DNA from: UBA11524 sp964383815 | GTDB lineage: Bacteria; Bacillota; Clostridia; Christensenellales; Aristaeellaceae | Direction of reading: 5' to 3' | Assembly (NCBI GenBank): GCA_964383815.1 | Contig: CAYLIC010000038.1 | Location: forward strand, 1 to 20,505 | DNA: 20,505 bases | In this document: positions 1 through 7,646 of the stretch, in pieces | Layout of the letters: the number at the start of each line of letters is the position of its first letter | How positions within the stretch are numbered: the stretch's first letter is position 1 | Notes under the pieces: model-generated | What the model was told of the DNA's origin: nothing | Databases searched by the model: none | Seen by the model: the letters and a program-made list of their open reading frames with translations, nothing else | Made by a program: the position numbers and the translations under genes

Positions 1-331
1 CCAGGTTCAGGATGGTATCCATCATGCCGGGCATGGAAGCGCGGGCACCGGAGCGCACGGACACCAGGAAAGGATTCTCCTCATCGCCAAACTTCTTGCC
101 GGCGATTTCCTCGGTGGCAGCCAGCGCATCGAAGATCTGCTTGGTAATGTCGTCGTTGATCTTCTTGCCATCGGCATAGTAGCGGGTGCAGGCTTCGGTA
201 GAAACGGTGAAGCCCTGGGGGACGGGCATGCCAAGACGGGTCATCTCAGCCAGGTTAGCGCCCTTGCCGCCCAGCAGCTCACGCATGCCGGCGTCGCCTT
301 CCTTGAAGAGGTACACATACTTCTTCTCCAT
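1..331 (-). CDS. ppdK: Pyruvate, phosphate dikinase, N-terminal part (runs off the left edge)
   Basis: Only the first 110 codons are in the window; the rest lies beyond base 1. The enzyme interconverts pyruvate + ATP + Pi with phosphoenolpyruvate + AMP + PPi in the cytoplasm and in anaerobes often serves glycolysis or PEP synthesis. The start is the ATG at 331-329, seven to eight bases after a GGAGGAG ribosome site. The N-terminus has the family's ATP-grasp signatures: GGKGANLAEM at residues 21-30 (with the nucleotide-contacting Lys), GMPVPQGFTVS at 34-44, and SVRSGARASMPGMMDT at 91-106 with the conserved Arg. The swivelling phosphohistidine domain and the PEP-binding barrel are not visible here. 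It is transcribed alone from its own promoter downstream of the rnf terminator. The family assignment is very secure; only the completeness of the gene cannot be judged. Confidence 0.95.
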   Translation of the reverse strand, partial: MEKKYVYLFKEGDAGMRELLGGKGANLAEMTRLGMPVPQGFTVSTEACTRYYADGKKINDDITKQIFDALAATEEIAGKKFGDEENPFLVSVRSGARASMPGMMDTILNL

Positions 332-360
332 TGGAAACAACTCCTCCTCGTTGGTTTACT

Positions 361-436
361 GCACAGGTTTCCCTGCGCATGGACATAGCCTGACAAGGCG
401 CTTCATTCCCGCCTGCCAGACTGTTCCTTCATATAT
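361..436 (-). promoter_or_regulatory. Structured 5' leader of ppdK
   Basis: The predicted transcript has a leader of about 105 bases. It can fold into two hairpins: 390-419 (ten pairs with one bulge and a nine-base loop) and 361-378 (seven pairs closed by a GAAA tetraloop). The second ends about a dozen bases before the ribosome site. There is no U-run, so neither looks like a terminator. I do not recognise a known riboswitch class. The hairpins may stabilise the mRNA or affect translation; that is inference. Confidence 0.4.
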
Positions 437-443
437 CGGTAAA

Positions 444-472
444 ATCATACCATTATTTTTCCCTTTTTGCAA
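444..472 (-). promoter_or_regulatory. Promoter of ppdK
   Basis: On the minus strand there is TTGCAA (467-472), a 17-base spacer, and TATGAT (444-449) with an extended -10 TG one base upstream. Transcription would start near 436. The site lies downstream of the rnfB terminator, so ppdK appears to be its own unit. Confidence 0.7.
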
Positions 473-536
473 GTGATTATCCACCTTTGGCGGCGCTTTT
501 CGCGAATTTTTCGCCATGATAGTATTTACATGCAGC

Positions 537-573
537 CCAAAAAGGAAAGAGCGCGCAGTTTTTCCGCGCGCTC
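537..573 (-). terminator. Rho-independent terminator after rnfB
   Basis: Eight perfect GC-rich pairs (549-556 with 566-573) enclose a nine-base loop. On the minus strand the stem is followed by a T-rich tract (TTTCCTTTTT). It begins about eight bases after the rnfB stop and closes the rnf operon. Confidence 0.85.
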
Positions 574-580
574 CTTTGTG

Positions 581-1774
581 TTATTCGCTCTTTTTTGCCT
601 CCGCCGTCTGGATGGGGGTCTCCGTATCCTTCATGGCGTCGCCGGTTTTCTGCGCTTCCCTGGCGGCCCTGGAAGCCAGCGCAGCCTGAATCTTTTCCTC
701 CATCTCCGGCGTGCGGGCAGGCCTTTCCGGCTTTGCCGCCATGACAGGCGCAGGCGTGGTGCCCACCTTGGCATTCCGGTCGCGGGTGTGCTCCCGTACC
801 TTCATGGTGATGCATTTCTTGGGGCACCTGGCAGCGCAGGCGCCGCAGCCGGTGCAGGCAGCGGTAATCTCATGAGGCTTCTTCATCTCGCCGGTCACAG
901 CCTCAAACTGGCACTGGCGCTTGCACAGCCCGCAGCCAATGCAGACCTCCTGGTCGATTTCCGCAATCTTCCGGTCATCCCAGTCGGCCCAAATGGCGCT
1001 GGTGGGGCACACCTCAGCGCACATCATGCAGCCAACGCATTTTTCATTGTCAATCAGCGGCAGGTGGTTCTGCATGGTGATGGCGCCAAACCTGCACGCC
1101 ACAGCGCAGCGCTCGCAGCCAATGCACCCCACGCGGCAGTTGTCGCTGACAAGATAGCCTTCCTCCGCTGCCCGGCACATGAGGCGCACAGGGCGGGTCA
1201 CAGGCTGCAGGTCCAGCACACCCCTGGGGCAGGCGGCAATGCACTTGCCACAGGCCTTGCACTTGTCCTCATCCACCACGGCAATCTTCTTGTATTCGTC
1301 AATGTGAATGGCGTCAAAGGGGCAGGCCTTCACGCAGGTGCCCAGGCCCAGACAGGCATACCGGCAGGCCCTGTTGCCATCGCTGACCAGGGAGGCAGAC
1401 ACGCAGTCCTGTATGCCGGTGTAGTTAAACTTGGTTTTGCAGCGCTCCAGGTCACCCTGGCAGATAACCTTCGCCACCTGCCGGGCAGCAGGGTCGGCAG
1501 GCTCCACGCCCATCACGCCGGCAATGGCAGCAGCTGCACCGGTGCTGCACACAGGGCAGGCGTTCACCGGCGCCTTGCCGGAGGCAATGGCATCCGCACA
1601 GCCATCGCAGCCAGGGTAGCCGCAGCCGCCGCAGTTGGCGCCGGGCAGCAGCTCGCGCACGGCATCCCGGGTGGGATTGCTGGGCACAGCGAATATTTTG
1701 GAGGTCAGCGTCAGCACGCCGCCAAACAAAAGGCCCATTCCGCCAAGCACAAGGGCAGCAACCAAAATCTCCAT
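581..1774 (-). CDS. rnfB: Rnf complex subunit RnfB, iron-sulfur protein with extra ferredoxin motifs
   Basis: RnfB is the ferredoxin-oxidising subunit of the Rnf complex (ferredoxin:NAD+ oxidoreductase, ion-pumping), held at the membrane by one N-terminal helix (about residues 3-23). A CX2CX4C...C cluster motif follows (C48, C51, C56, C73). Then come six ferredoxin-type four-cysteine motifs: 137-151 (CX3CX5CX3C form), 172-182, 217-227, 246-256, 278-288 and 307-317. The last pair is an additional 2x[4Fe-4S] unit relative to what I recall of shorter RnfB proteins (roughly 280-335 residues). Residues 330-397 form a charged Ala/Lys/Glu tail without cysteines. At 397 aa it is long for the family. 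The start ATG has GGGGAGGA upstream; 16 bases separate it from the rnfA stop. Last gene of rnfCDEAB. Confidence 0.95.
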   Translation of the reverse strand: MEILVAALVLGGMGLLFGGVLTLTSKIFAVPSNPTRDAVRELLPGANCGGCGYPGCDGCADAIASGKAPVNACPVCSTGAAAAIAGVMGVEPADPAARQVAKVICQGDLERCKTKFNYTGIQDCVSASLVSDGNRACRYACLGLGTCVKACPFDAIHIDEYKKIAVVDEDKCKACGKCIAACPRGVLDLQPVTRPVRLMCRAAEEGYLVSDNCRVGCIGCERCAVACRFGAITMQNHLPLIDNEKCVGCMMCAEVCPTSAIWADWDDRKIAEIDQEVCIGCGLCKRQCQFEAVTGEMKKPHEITAACTGCGACAARCPKKCITMKVREHTRDRNAKVGTTPAPVMAAKPERPARTPEMEEKIQAALASRAAREAQKTGDAMKDTETPIQTAEAKKSE

Positions 1775-1790
1775 GTTGTTTCCTCCCCTT

Positions 1791-2369
1791 TTACTTGATT
1801 AGCCCGCCGAAGCCCGCAAAGGCTACAGCCATCAGGCCAGCGGTGATCAGTGCGCCGGGAAAGCCGTCCATCCACCTGGGCATTTTGGAAAGGCTCAGCC
1901 GCTCGCGGATGCAGGAGAACAGCAGCATGGACAGGGTGAAGCCCAGTGCCGCGCAGCAGCCGTTCAGGGTGCTCTCCAGCAGGTTATACCCCTGGTCGGA
2001 GTTGAGGATGGCAACGCCCAGCACAGCGCAGTTGGTGGTAATCAGCGGCAGGTATACGCCCAGCGCCTGGTACAGGGAAGGCGACATTTTCTTCAGGGCC
2101 ATTTCCACCACCTGCACCAGCACGGCAATCACCAGGATGAAGGCAATGGTTTTCATGTATTGCAGGTCAAAGGGAATCAGCAGGAAGTGCTCCACAATCC
2201 AGGTGACAAAGGAGGCCAGCGTCATCACGAAGGTCACCGCCATGCCCATGCCCAGCGCCGTGTCGAACTTCTTGGACACGCCCAGGAAAGGACAAATGCC
2301 CAGGAACTTGTTCATCACGAAGTTGTTCACCAGCAGTCCGCCCACAAGGATGGTCAAATAGCTATTCAT
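1791..2369 (-). CDS. rnfA: Rnf complex membrane subunit RnfA
   Basis: A 192-residue polytopic membrane protein, normal length for RnfA, with about six hydrophobic helices. RnfA pairs with RnfE; in known structures two cysteines from each bind an intramembrane [2Fe-2S] cluster that carries electrons across the membrane. Both expected cysteines are present: C26 in GICPFLG and C114 in TTNCAVLG. The start ATG overlaps the rnfE stop by four bases (ATGA), so translation is likely coupled, and it has its own GGAGGAG site. The N-terminus MNSYLTILVGGLLVNNFV is typical. It lies directly between rnfE and rnfB, the usual order at this end of the operon. Confidence 0.96.
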   Translation of the reverse strand: MNSYLTILVGGLLVNNFVMNKFLGICPFLGVSKKFDTALGMGMAVTFVMTLASFVTWIVEHFLLIPFDLQYMKTIAFILVIAVLVQVVEMALKKMSPSLYQALGVYLPLITTNCAVLGVAILNSDQGYNLLESTLNGCCAALGFTLSMLLFSCIRERLSLSKMPRWMDGFPGALITAGLMAVAFAGFGGLIK

Positions 2370-3007
2370 GCCAGCTCCTCCTTCCGGGCGGCAGCCTTCC
2401 TGGCAGCCATGGTCTTGATGGCATTCACCAGGGCCAGCAGCAGGCCCAGGGTTACAAAGCCGCCGGGCACATTCAGCATAATGCCCATGGGCTGATAGCT
2501 CTCAGGCATAACCTGCGCACCAAAGATGGTGCCGTTGCCCAGCACCTCACGGATACAGCTGAGAATGGTAATCGCGCAGGTGAACCCCAGCCCCATGCCC
2601 AGACCATCCGCAATGGACACCACCGGGCCGTTCTTGAAGGCAAAGGCCTCCGCCCGGGCGAAGATAATGCAGTTTACCACAATCAGCGGAATGTACATGC
2701 CCAGGGACTCACTCAGGGAAGGAATGTACGCCTTCAGCAGCATTTCCAGGATGGTTACGAAGGAGGCAATCACCACGATAAACGCAGGAATGCGCACCTT
2801 TTCCGGGATGATGTTGCGCAAAAGGGAAATGAACAGGTTGGAGCACACCAGCACAAAGGTGGTTGCCAGCCCCATGCCAATGCCGTTGGAGGCCGCGGTG
2901 GTAATAGCCAGCGTGGGGCACATGCCCAGCATCAGCGTAAAGGTGGGATTCTCCCAAATCAGGCCGTTCAGAAATACCTGAAAGAAGCCTTTCTTCTCGT
3001 TAGCCAT
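2366..3007 (-). CDS. rnfE: Rnf complex membrane subunit RnfE
   Basis: A 213-residue membrane protein of the NqrD/RnfE family, sister to RnfA with inverted topology. The cysteines expected to share the [2Fe-2S] cluster with RnfA are C30 (LGMCPTLA) and C113 (IVVNCIIFARAEAFA). The N-terminus FFQVFLNGLIWENPTFTL is characteristic. GGAGG lies nine bases before the ATG. The start codon lies inside the 3' end of rnfD (eight-base overlap), so there is no room for the rnfG gene that normally sits between rnfD and rnfE. The 3' end overlaps rnfA by four bases. Confidence 0.96.
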   Translation of the reverse strand: MANEKKGFFQVFLNGLIWENPTFTLMLGMCPTLAITTAASNGIGMGLATTFVLVCSNLFISLLRNIIPEKVRIPAFIVVIASFVTILEMLLKAYIPSLSESLGMYIPLIVVNCIIFARAEAFAFKNGPVVSIADGLGMGLGFTCAITILSCIREVLGNGTIFGAQVMPESYQPMGIMLNVPGGFVTLGLLLALVNAIKTMAARKAAARKEELA

Positions 3008-3941
3008 GCTTCTTCACCTCCCCAAAGGGCTTGGGCGTGGTGAACTTGTCAATCATGGGGGTCACCACGTTCATAAACAGAATGGCAAAGCTGCATCCCT
3101 CCGGATAGGAGGCGTAGGCGCGAATCACAAACAGCAGAATGCCGCAGCCAATGCCGTTGATGATTTTGCCCGCATTGGTCGTGGGGCTGGTGGCGTAGTC
3201 CGTTGCCATGAAGAAGGCGCCCAGCATCAGCCCGCCGGCAAACAGCTGATACAGCGCAACCTCCGCGCCGTCCTTCAGCAGGTAGCACAGGAACACCGTG
3301 CCAATGAAGGTGACAGGGATGCGCCAGTCGATAATCCGCCGCACCAGCAGATACACGCCGCCAGCCAGAATCGCCAGCTTGCAGGTTTCGCCCAGCACGC
3401 CGCCGCAGTTGCCAATCATCAGGTTCCACAGGCTCAGGTTTTCCACACTGCCGTTGACCAGCGCCGCCAGGGGCGTGGCGGAGGACGTTACATCCACCGC
3501 AAACCTGCTCTGGGGGTAGGTGCTCATCAGGCTGGACCAGCTGATGAACAGAATAGCCCGGGCCGTCAGCGCGGGGTTCATGAAGTTGGAGCCAATGCCG
3601 CCGAAGATTTGCTTCACCAGTACAATGGCGATGATGCCGCCCACCACAGCCAGCCACAGGGGCGCATTGGCAGGCAGGTTGTAGGCCAGCAGAAGGCCGG
3701 TCACCACCGCGCTCCAGTCGCTGATGGTGATCTTTTGCTTGGCAATCTTCTGGTACAGGAATTCTGCCAGCACGCAGGTGATGACGGAAACAGCAATCAG
3801 CGCTGCCGCGTTGGCGCCGTAGAGCACAATGCCGGCAATGCCAGCCGGTGCCAGCGCCAGTGCCACCTCCTGCATAATGCGCCGGGTGGAGGCCTTGTCC
3901 CTCAAATGGGGCGAGGAGGAAACAGCCAGGTTCTTTTGCAT
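3000..3941 (-). CDS. rnfD: Rnf complex membrane subunit RnfD (covalent FMN)
   Basis: A 313-residue NqrB/RnfD-family membrane flavoprotein, normal length. The (S/G)ATPLA motif at 154-159 contains Thr156, the expected covalent attachment site for FMN through a phosphoester. Other family signatures are GGIGSNFMNPALTARAIL (114-131) and FMATDYATSPTT (244-255). GGGGGAG lies seven bases before the ATG and overlaps the end of rnfC, which stops five bases upstream. The reading frame ends within the first codons of rnfE. In known complexes RnfD exchanges electrons with the flavoprotein RnfG, which is not encoded here. Confidence 0.96.
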   Translation of the reverse strand: MQKNLAVSSSPHLRDKASTRRIMQEVALALAPAGIAGIVLYGANAAALIAVSVITCVLAEFLYQKIAKQKITISDWSAVVTGLLLAYNLPANAPLWLAVVGGIIAIVLVKQIFGGIGSNFMNPALTARAILFISWSSLMSTYPQSRFAVDVTSSATPLAALVNGSVENLSLWNLMIGNCGGVLGETCKLAILAGGVYLLVRRIIDWRIPVTFIGTVFLCYLLKDGAEVALYQLFAGGLMLGAFFMATDYATSPTTNAGKIINGIGCGILLFVIRAYASYPEGCSFAILFMNVVTPMIDKFTTPKPFGEVKKHG

Positions 3942-3945
3942 GTCG

Positions 3946-5283
3946 TTACTCCCCCTTCTTCTGGGCCGCCTGCTTGCGGCGGGTGGTGATAACCTTCTTC
4001 GCCGTCCTGCAGGACTGGGTCAAGCTGCGCTTGGCAGGGCACACAAAGGTGCACACGCCGCACTCCATGCAGTTCATCACGCCCAGCTTCTCCGCCTCGT
4101 CAAAGCGCTGGGCCCGGGTGAGGGCATCCAGCCTGGCAGGCATCAGCCGCATGGGGCAGCCACGCAGGCAGCGCCCGCAGCGGATGCACGCGCTCTCGAA
4201 AGGCTCCATGGCCTCCTGCCCCAGGGCAAGAATGCCGGAGCACCCCTTGGTAACGGGGATATCCGTCCGGGCGATGGCCATGCCCATCATGGGCCCGCCG
4301 TAGATCATCTGCTTCACGCCCGGCTGCACGCCGCCGCAGGCATCCAGCAGCTGCTCCACCGTGGCGCCAATGCGCACAAGGTAGTTTCCGGGCCTCTCCA
4401 CCAGGCCGCCCACGGTGGTCACCCGCTCAATCAGCGGACGCCCAAGGCACACAGCCTGCTGAATGGCATAGCATGTGCCCACATTGCACACCACAACGCC
4501 CACATCCAGCGGCAGGCCGCCTGCGGGCACCTTGCGCCGGGTCAGGGCATAAACCAGCTGCTTCTCGCCGCCCTGGGGGTAGCGCACGGGCAGCGCCTTC
4601 ACGGATATGCCTTCCGTGGCAGCATCGCTCAGCACCTGAATGGCATCGGGCTTGTTGTCCTCCACGCCAATAACGGCTTCCTTCACGCCCAGGGCCTTCA
4701 TCACAATGCGAATGCCCTGAATGATTTCCGCACCGTGCTCCAGCATCAGCCGGTGGTCAGCGGTCAGGTACGGCTCGCACTCGGCACCGTTGATGATGAG
4801 CTGCTCAATCACCTTGCCGGGTGCCGGGTTCAGCTTCACCGCCGTGGGGAATGTGGCGCCGCCCAGGCCCACAACGCCTGCCTCGGTCACCATCCGGCGC
4901 AGTTCGTCTGCCGAAAGGCTCTCCGGCGCGGCAGCGGGGGTCAGCTGCACCCATTCGTCCTTGTAGTCGTTGTCAATAATCACCGCGGGCACGGAAACGC
5001 CGCTGGCCAGCAGGCAGGGCTGCACCGCCCGGACAACGCCGGACACGGAGGCATGCACATTGGCGGAAACATAGCCGCCAGCCTGACCAATCAGCTGACC
5101 CACCTTGACCAAATCGCCCTTTTGCACCAGCGCCTTGGCAGGCGCGCCAATGTGCTGGGACAGCGGGATGATGACCCGGGGCGGCGCAGGCAGGCGAACA
5201 ATGGCGTTGCCACCGTTGACGCGCTTGCCGTTTGCACCCTCATGGGGATGGGTGCCGCCGGGAAACATACGGGCTCCAAACAC
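3946..5283 (-). CDS. rnfC: Rnf complex subunit RnfC (NADH/FMN, two [4Fe-4S])
   Basis: RnfC is the peripheral subunit that reduces NAD+. The protein is 445 aa from the GTG at 5283, chosen because AAGGGGGAG lies eight bases before it. A longer reading from a TTG at 5304 would put that ribosome site inside the gene. It opens with the typical FPGGTHPHEGANGK region, followed by a barrel-sandwich domain (about 30-115), the Rossmann/FMN part with GVVGLGGATFPTAVK (136-150) and INGAECEPYLTAD (164-176), a SLBB-like region (about 285-345), and two ferredoxin motifs at C366/C369/C372/C376 and C405/C408/C411/C415. The Lys-rich C-terminal tail is short. It is the first gene of rnfCDEAB and has its own promoter. 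Confidence 0.95.
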   Translation of the reverse strand: MFGARMFPGGTHPHEGANGKRVNGGNAIVRLPAPPRVIIPLSQHIGAPAKALVQKGDLVKVGQLIGQAGGYVSANVHASVSGVVRAVQPCLLASGVSVPAVIIDNDYKDEWVQLTPAAAPESLSADELRRMVTEAGVVGLGGATFPTAVKLNPAPGKVIEQLIINGAECEPYLTADHRLMLEHGAEIIQGIRIVMKALGVKEAVIGVEDNKPDAIQVLSDAATEGISVKALPVRYPQGGEKQLVYALTRRKVPAGGLPLDVGVVVCNVGTCYAIQQAVCLGRPLIERVTTVGGLVERPGNYLVRIGATVEQLLDACGGVQPGVKQMIYGGPMMGMAIARTDIPVTKGCSGILALGQEAMEPFESACIRCGRCLRGCPMRLMPARLDALTRAQRFDEAEKLGVMNCMECGVCTFVCPAKRSLTQSCRTAKKVITTRRKQAAQKKGE

Positions 5284-5362
5284 GGGTATAGCTCCCCCTT
5301 CCAAATTTGAGTATCAGCCTTCAAGGCATGCGAAGCACATATGCTGCATGCTATACCGGCCC

Positions 5363-5391
5363 ATTATACCATACTTTTTTGCGTTCTGCAC
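5363..5391 (-). promoter_or_regulatory. Promoter of the rnf operon
   Basis: On the minus strand there is a perfect extended -10 (TGGTATAAT; the hexamer is 5363-5368). The -35 region 17 bases upstream is poor (GTGCAG, 5386-5391), as is common for extended -10 promoters. The start would be near 5356, giving a leader of about 73 bases. I see no convincing terminator between recN and this promoter, so readthrough from recN is possible. Confidence 0.65.
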
Positions 5392-5439
5392 GCTTTCTGC
5401 AAAGGCGATCCTTGTTTATTTTTTATCATTCCAGGGAAA

Positions 5440-7146
5440 TCATGCGCGAAGCCTGGCGGCCTGCTCCAGCATCAGGGCGGCATGGGCCCGGGCGCTGTCC
5501 TGGCTGCCCTCGGCGCCACCCATCATCCGGGCTACCTCGCCAATGCGCTCCTCCCTTGTCAGCATCCGCACGCAGGTGTTCGTCCTTCCCTGCTCCACCT
5601 GCTTCTCCACCAGGAACTGATGGTCTGCCATGGCGGCAATCTGGGGCAGATGTGTTACGCAAATCACCTGGCGGGCTCGGGCGATCAGCGCCATTTTTTC
5701 CGCCACCACCTGGGCCATGTGCCCGCTGATGCCGGTGTCAATCTCGTCAAACACCATGCAGCCCACGCCGCCATGCTCCGCCTCCAGCGACTTGATGGCA
5801 AGCATCAGGCGCGACAGCTCGCCGCCGGAGGCAATCCTGGACAGCGGCTTCAGGGGCTCGCCCGGGTTGGGAGAAATCATGAAGGAAACCTGGTCGTCCC
5901 CGGTGGGCTGGGGCATGGGCTGTTTGCCCTCGGGCTTGGGCTCGAAGGCCACCTGGAACACCGTCTTTTCCATGCCCAGGTCAGCCAGCTGGGCCATCAT
6001 TTTCTTTTCAAAGTCAGCCGCCAAGGCACGCCTGGCCTCAGTCAGCTGCCGGGCCAGCGCCCGGTATGCCGCCAGCAGCCGTTTGTGCTCTGCGCCCAGG
6101 GCTGCTACCTGCTGATCCATGGAGGCGTAGTTGTCGTACTCCTCCTGCATTTTCTCCTGCTCCGCAAGGATGTCGGGAATGCTCTCCCCATACTTGCGCT
6201 CCAGCCGGCGAATCAGGTCCAGCCTGGTTTCCACATATTCCGCTCTCGCCGGGTCAAATTCGCCGTTTTCCATCATGTCCGCAAGCTCGTAGCCCACTTC
6301 CTCCAGCTCGTAGTAGGCGGATTCGCACCGGGCGGCCAGGCTCTCGTAGGCTTCACCCAAGCCGGACAAACCCTTCAGGGCGGCGGCGGCGGATTTCAGC
6401 TTCACCAGGAGGGATTCGCTGTCCTCGCCGGCGGAGATGGCGTGGTGGGCCAGCTGTACCGCCGTGGCGATTTTCTCCGCATGGCGGAAGCGCTCCTTCT
6501 CCTGCGTCAGCGCCTCCTCCTCGCCTGCTTTCAGCCTGGCCTTGTTCAGCTCGTCCAGGGCCTTTTTCAGCGTGTCCATGCGGTAGTGCTTCTGCTGGTT
6601 TTCCTTCACCAGCCGGGCATACTGCCGGTGGTTGACCATAAAGGCCTGGCACGCCTCCTCCACCTGAGCCATCAGCTGCATGTGCGCCTCATCGCCGCTC
6701 TCGTCCAGGAAGCGCAAATGCTGGCTGGGATCCATCAGGAACTGTCCCTCGTGCTGTCCGTGCACATCCATCAGCAGCGCCGCCAGTTCCTTCAGTACAG
6801 CCACAGGCATCACCACACCGCATATGCGGCACAGGTTCCGCCCGTTGCGGGTGATTTCCCTGTACAGGGTCACCAGGCCATCCTCGCAGGCAATCTCCTG
6901 CTGTGCCAAAAATGCTGCCACCCGGCCGTCACCCCTGGCATCGAAAACGGCCTCCACCCAGGCCTTGTCCGTGCCGGTGCGAATCAGGTCCCTGTCTGCT
7001 CTGCCGCCCAGCACCAGGTTCACCGCGTCCACCACAATGGATTTGCCCGCGCCGGTTTCGCCTGTCATCACATGCAGGCCGCTGGCAAAGTCCATGGTCA
7101 GCTCCTCAATGAGGGCAATGTGGTGCATCCTCATGGAAAGGATCAT
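5440..7146 (-). CDS. recN: DNA repair protein RecN
   Basis: RecN is a cytoplasmic SMC-like ATPase that acts early at DNA double-strand breaks. The protein has 568 aa, the usual length. Walker A GETGAGKS is at 29-36, the Q-loop region MDVHGQHEGQ at 126-135, a long coiled-coil middle (about 155-390), the ABC signature SGGELSR at 440-446 and Walker B CMVFDEID at 463-470. The start ATG at 7146 has AAAGGAG upstream. It follows argR by 25 bases, the standard Firmicutes order nadK-argR-recN. No LexA-type site is evident immediately upstream, so expression probably depends on the nadK promoter. Confidence 0.97.
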   Translation of the reverse strand: MILSMRMHHIALIEELTMDFASGLHVMTGETGAGKSIVVDAVNLVLGGRADRDLIRTGTDKAWVEAVFDARGDGRVAAFLAQQEIACEDGLVTLYREITRNGRNLCRICGVVMPVAVLKELAALLMDVHGQHEGQFLMDPSQHLRFLDESGDEAHMQLMAQVEEACQAFMVNHRQYARLVKENQQKHYRMDTLKKALDELNKARLKAGEEEALTQEKERFRHAEKIATAVQLAHHAISAGEDSESLLVKLKSAAAALKGLSGLGEAYESLAARCESAYYELEEVGYELADMMENGEFDPARAEYVETRLDLIRRLERKYGESIPDILAEQEKMQEEYDNYASMDQQVAALGAEHKRLLAAYRALARQLTEARRALAADFEKKMMAQLADLGMEKTVFQVAFEPKPEGKQPMPQPTGDDQVSFMISPNPGEPLKPLSRIASGGELSRLMLAIKSLEAEHGGVGCMVFDEIDTGISGHMAQVVAEKMALIARARQVICVTHLPQIAAMADHQFLVEKQVEQGRTNTCVRMLTREERIGEVARMMGGAEGSQDSARAHAALMLEQAARLRA

Positions 7147-7171
7147 TGTTCCTTCGCTCCTTTGCCGGGAT

Positions 7172-7621
7172 TTACTTCATCAAGTCCTTGATGCGCGCCA
7201 CCACGGCAGGCGCCTCCTCGCCGGCGCGAACCACCAGCAGAATGGTGTTGTCCCCAGCCAGGGAGCCGAGGATTTCCGGCCAGTGCATGCTGTCCAGGGC
7301 CTCCGCCGCCATGTTGGCGGAGCCGGACAGGGTTTTGACCACAACCAGGTTGCCGGAGGCCGCAACGCTGAGCAGGGATTCCGCCAGCATGCGGATGAAC
7401 CTGTCGTTCATGCCGTTCTCTGCCTTGTCGGCCGTGGCGTACTTATAGCTGCCATCGGCGGAGAGCACCTTCAGCAGGCGCAGCTCCTTAATGTCCCGGG
7501 AAACGGTGGCCTGGGTTACCTGAATGCCGCGGGCGCGTAGGGCCTCCGCCAGCTCCTCCTGGGTTTCAATGCACTGCTTTTCAATAATATCCAGGATAGC
7601 CACCTGTCGGACAGATTTCAT
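7172..7621 (-). CDS. argR: Arginine repressor ArgR/AhrC
   Basis: A 149-residue transcription regulator of arginine metabolism, normal length. Residues 1-70 form the winged-helix DNA-binding domain with the recognition segment QVTQATVSRDIKELRL (34-49). Residues 80-149 form the hexamerisation and L-arginine-binding domain, with LAGDNTILLV at 121-130 containing the acidic contact for arginine. It starts 25 bases after the nadK stop. The promoter upstream of nadK carries a good match to an ARG box, so the protein may repress its own operon; that is inference from the site. Confidence 0.96.
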   Translation of the reverse strand: MKSVRQVAILDIIEKQCIETQEELAEALRARGIQVTQATVSRDIKELRLLKVLSADGSYKYATADKAENGMNDRFIRMLAESLLSVAASGNLVVVKTLSGSANMAAEALDSMHWPEILGSLAGDNTILLVVRAGEEAPAVVARIKDLMK

Positions 7622-7646
7622 GTGCGTGTTCTCCTTTTCTCGTGTG

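Noticed and set aside
467..1798. Long plus-strand open frame opposite rnfB (443 codons)
   Set aside because: It mirrors rnfB in high-GC sequence, has a His/Ala/Gly-rich low-information translation and no family motif; rnfB has seven cluster motifs and a ribosome site.
3000..3007. Looked for a missed or frameshifted rnfG between rnfD and rnfE
   Set aside because: The two genes overlap by eight bases, so there is no space; RnfD has normal length and no fused FMN_bind domain.
5370..5395. Possible terminator between recN and rnfC (GCGT...ACGC followed by AAAAAA on the minus strand)
   Set aside because: Only four pairs and an A-run rather than a T-run on the transcribed strand; it overlaps the rnf promoter.
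5341..7191. Long plus-strand open frame opposite recN (616 codons)
   Set aside because: An antisense shadow of recN, rich in Leu/His/Gln without domains; similar shadows lie opposite rnfC, ddl-murF (11733-13781) and metG (17234-19663).
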